In this document: piece by piece, positions 61,100 to 64,000 of the stretch
How positions within the stretch are numbered: the first letter of the stretch is position 1
Layout of the letters: each line of letters begins with the position of its first letter
DNA from: Boswellia sacra
Lineage: Eukaryota; Streptophyta; Magnoliopsida; Sapindales; Burseraceae
NCBI GenBank assembly: GCA_013180625.2
Contig: SNVD02013258.1
Coordinates: 1 to 64,000 of the forward strand
Direction: 5' to 3'
Length of the DNA stretch: 64,000 nucleotides
Made by a program: the position numbers and the translations under genes
Notes under the pieces: generated by a model
What the model was told of the DNA's origin: nothing
The model's input: the letters and a program-made list of their open reading frames with translations, nothing else
Databases searched by the model: none

Positions 61100-63339
61100 T
61101 GCTCAAAGGTGGTAACACCAATATGAGTCATTTAGGGTCAAATAGAGCCATAGACTTCTCATATTAATGCCACACGATTAGTTTAAGTAGTTTGTGCTCA
61201 TTGTGTGCAAAAGTGTAGTGATGTAAAGACTCAAAAAATCAACATGAGATATTAGAATTTGGTATGCCAATCAGAATCAACTTCTCTTATCCCCAATGCA
61301 GTTACCACTATGAACAGGACTTTTATCTTGCAAAAGTGTTAGCGACCATGACACTATGTCAAAGCCTCTTTTGAGACTTAAGAGAATACAAACGAGCCAT
61401 GTGTATGTTTGGAGAAATAGAGTCGCCACCTAATTATTCAATTGGAAATGAATGGTGGCAATTTAATCCCTCATTTCAAGACCTAAACTACTCTCATCCT
61501 TTCCAAAATGGGTTTGGGAAGTTACGTACGAGCCATTCGCCTTGCCTAGATCAAAATTTGGCCTCCACTAAGGTTCACCAAACAAGAATAACTCTTGTTG
61601 TTATACAATTGCTTAAATGGTTCGTTTTATGCGCATGTTTCCATTTTTATCTTTTTTTAAAAAAATAACGTTATTTTATTCATGGCAGTTGTATATTCAT
61701 ACACAAAAAGAGAAAGAAGAATAGAGTTATGTTCTTTTTCAAACATGGGGGAATAGGTGGAGGATTACATCAATTGTTCTTCAACAATAATGATAAACTA
61801 CTTCTAGTGCTTCAAATATCCATTCATTCATTTATAAATCGTATATTCAAATATTGAATATAAAACAAATCAATTTAAGACTTGATAAATACAGAATTCT
61901 TCACCATCATATGTGAGTCTATTCAATTGTTTATTAAGCCTCTACATCGATATTCATACATTCATTCAATTATTCTAATCATTCATTTTAAGTGATTGTC
62001 TCTCACCATCAATGTGAGTCCACCACCACTTCATGGCATCATTCTAATCATAGTATATTCATAGTATATTTATACATTCATAATAATAAACCACTCGATT
62101 AAAATCCAAACAAAGCTATAATCTAATATCATGGCACTTCAACCTAGATTTCATAATTCTATCATGGCATTCTAACCTATTCTTTGCTATTCTAGCATAA
62201 TTCAATTGATAATGAGAATTCTAAATATGGCAATTCGAGCCTAGGTATGGTTATCATGGCATATTCTAGCCTAGGTCAATCCATCATAACAAAACATGGC
62301 TATTCTAGCCAATTGAAGTATTCAAGGGTAAATATGATAATTCTTATTTATTCTATGCTATGTTCTAGTATGCTTCAAAAATCATAAGTCTTCCTAGCGT
62401 GATTCTAATCATGTGCTCTTAAGTATGATTCTAAACATGTGCTTCTAAGTATGATTTTAAGCATTTGCAAAGAAAATAAACCTCTAAACATGTTTCTGAT
62501 AAAGGAGGGAAAGAGGACTCACCTTGACATGTATTTCCACCCTACAAAACAAGTGAGGGTTGAAACAATTCATAAAAACCCTAAACATGCTACTAAGCGT
62601 TAAAATAAATCCTAAACATGCTAATTCTAAGCATAAATAAACCTAAATATGCTTATTCTAAATCAAGAAAAATAAATAAGAAATAAAGAGAAAGAAGAGA
62701 GAACTGCTTTTAGGATGTACCCTTTCCGGGTTAGAGCAATATAAAACGCCCAAAAACTTTAAACTTAAAAAAGACTCCCTGAATTCTCAAGTGTCTCTCC
62801 AAGAGGGAGAAGAGAAGATTTCTGGATGTGTCTAAAAAGTGAGGAGGAGGAGGGTTTATATAGTTGAAGGGTGCAAGTGAAAAAGGGAAGTAAAAACTAA
62901 AAAAGGAAGGTTTGAATTACAATTTGCCAAAGTTAAAAAGACAACAGTCGATCGGCTGTTGGTAAGCTGCTGATCGACACTTTAATAGTTGGTCGATTGT
63001 CTCACAACTGCCGGCTGGTTGTGGCCCACTGATCCCCCTTGTTTTGTAACTTTTTAGTGTAGTCCTCCTTCGACCTTCATCTGTTTGATCATGCACAACT
63101 TTTTTATTTCAACTCCGATTTGTGATCCATGAAATTCTATAAAAACTAGACATCTATAGCTTCATAAGGTATATGATCATCATCGGATTCCTTATTGATT
63201 AATTTCTATGATTTTTTGAAATCATGTGTCAATTTTTGAAAATCTTTACTCTTTTTGCTTCCAGGGTCACTTTAGTAATTTCTTTAGCTCGAAATCCATC
63301 TTCATTTCATCATCGAGCCTAAAAAATCCACTGTCTACA
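61100..63339 (-). mobile_element. Probable LTR and primer region of a Tat/Ogre-type gypsy element
   Basis: No protein-coding signal. On the - strand the segment starts TGTAGACAGTGG at 63339, like many plant Tat/Ogre LTRs. It has a TATA-like CTATATAAACCC near 62862-62851 followed by a pyrimidine-rich leader, and TAGGTGGCGACTC near 61434-61422, which resembles their primer site (GGCGACTC). Between lie repeated CATGGC..TTCTA and AAGTATGATTCTAA-like phrases (62150-62460). The remainder (61420-61100) would be internal leader. The assignment rests on sequence style only; no second LTR is present. Confidence 0.4.
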
Positions 63340-64000
63340 CCATGTGCCAGACATCTTGAGAAGGAAACTTGATGATAAGGCTAAAATAGTAAGGCGACCA
63401 AAGGCTATACGCTATATAATCTAGAAATTGGAAAGGTGATTGTCAGTCGTGATGTTACTTTTGATGAACAGGGTGTCTAGGATTGGTATGATATAAGAGA
63501 AAAGACATCCAAAGTAATTATTAAAGTTGAACAACATATTGATGATCCTGATGAGGCGTTTACTAATGAGCTGTCTACAAATGGAAGATCTCTATGTCCT
63601 CCAGAGTCATCTAGATGTCCTCAATGCTGGCGTGTTATGCTTGCTCGTTTGCAAGATTATGTTGTGGGTGATCATAATGACCCAAGTGATGAATATATTA
63701 CAAATTTTACATTTTTTACTGATTGTGATCCTTTAAACTATGAGGAAGTAGCTCAAAGTGATTGTTCGCTTAAGGCAATAGATGAAGAAATGCATTCGAT
63801 TAAAGAATAATACTTAGGAACTCACTAATCTTGCAAGTGATAAGAGGCCAATTAATGTCAAGTGGGTGTACAAAACCAAGTTCAAGCCAAATGAAGAGTT
63901 TGATCGCTTCAAGGCCAAGTTGGTAGTAACAGGATGCTATCAAAAGGTAGGTATTAACTACTTTGATGTTTTTGCACCAGTTGCTAAACTTGATACTATT
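63340..64000 (+). pseudogene. Copia pol fragment (integrase C-terminus to RT), runs off the window
   Basis: Starts in mid-gene with HVPDILRRKLDDKAK, the usual tail of copia integrase, then LEIGKVIVSRDVTFDEQGV, the linker, and the RT start (RPINVKWVYKTKFKPNEEFDRFKAKLVVTG, DVFAPVAKLDTI) up to the right edge. Stops at about 63478 and 63808 and an in-frame gap near 63400 show decay. Its left end is exactly the TGTAGACA end of the neighbouring LTR, so that element appears to have inserted into this one. Confidence 0.85.

Overview
This is nuclear DNA from a flowering plant, most likely a eudicot: it is AT-rich and filled with plant-type LTR retrotransposons. It holds one intact intron-rich nuclear gene for a plastid-directed P-loop ATPase. 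I could not name the species. No tRNA, rRNA, CRISPR array or prokaryotic gene organisation was seen.

Layout. 1-17595 is a decayed Ty1/copia element of SIRE type on the + strand. It has a partial 5' LTR, a tRNA-Met primer site, a gag-pol full of stops, a degenerate envelope-like ORF and a full 3' LTR. A non-autonomous Ty3/gypsy element (copy A, 8770-16692, + strand) is nested in it, flanked by a perfect TGTTT duplication. 17833-18893 is a Mutator-like MITE. 19735-35052 is the host gene: nine exons, 660 codons, related to the Ycf45/SPD1 family. A second copy of the same gypsy element (copy B, 22126-31312, - strand) sits in its intron 3. 35053-38933 is non-coding. Then follow copia-2 (38934-44867, -), a short stretch with unrecognised ORFs, copia-3 (45728-51018, -), a low-coding stretch, a Tekay-like chromovirus (52521-61099, -), a probable Tat/Ogre-type LTR (61100-63339, -), and a copia pol fragment running off the end (63340-64000, +).

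The most unusual content is the family represented by copies A and B. In element order each carries LTR, primer site, a shortened gag-protease relic, an unrecognised ORF with a four-cysteine cluster, a 67-bp tandem array in which each unit has a CACGTG box and a small hairpin, an intronless LOG-type (cytokinin riboside monophosphate phosphoribohydrolase) ORF, then the 3' end. No reverse transcriptase, RNase H or integrase is present. The LOG frame is 213 codons in both, but each copy has a different single lesion: A has lost the start codon and B has a 1-base deletion. This suggests that the element they descend from carried an intact cytokinin-activating gene.

A and B lie in opposite orientation about 5.4 kb apart and bracket the promoter and first three exons of the ATPase gene, forming a very large inverted repeat. 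A perfect 19-base Tn5 mosaic end (the Nextera adapter) lies inside the 3' LTR of copy A at 16198-16216. It is almost certainly a sequencing or assembly artefact, so local contiguity there should be treated with care.
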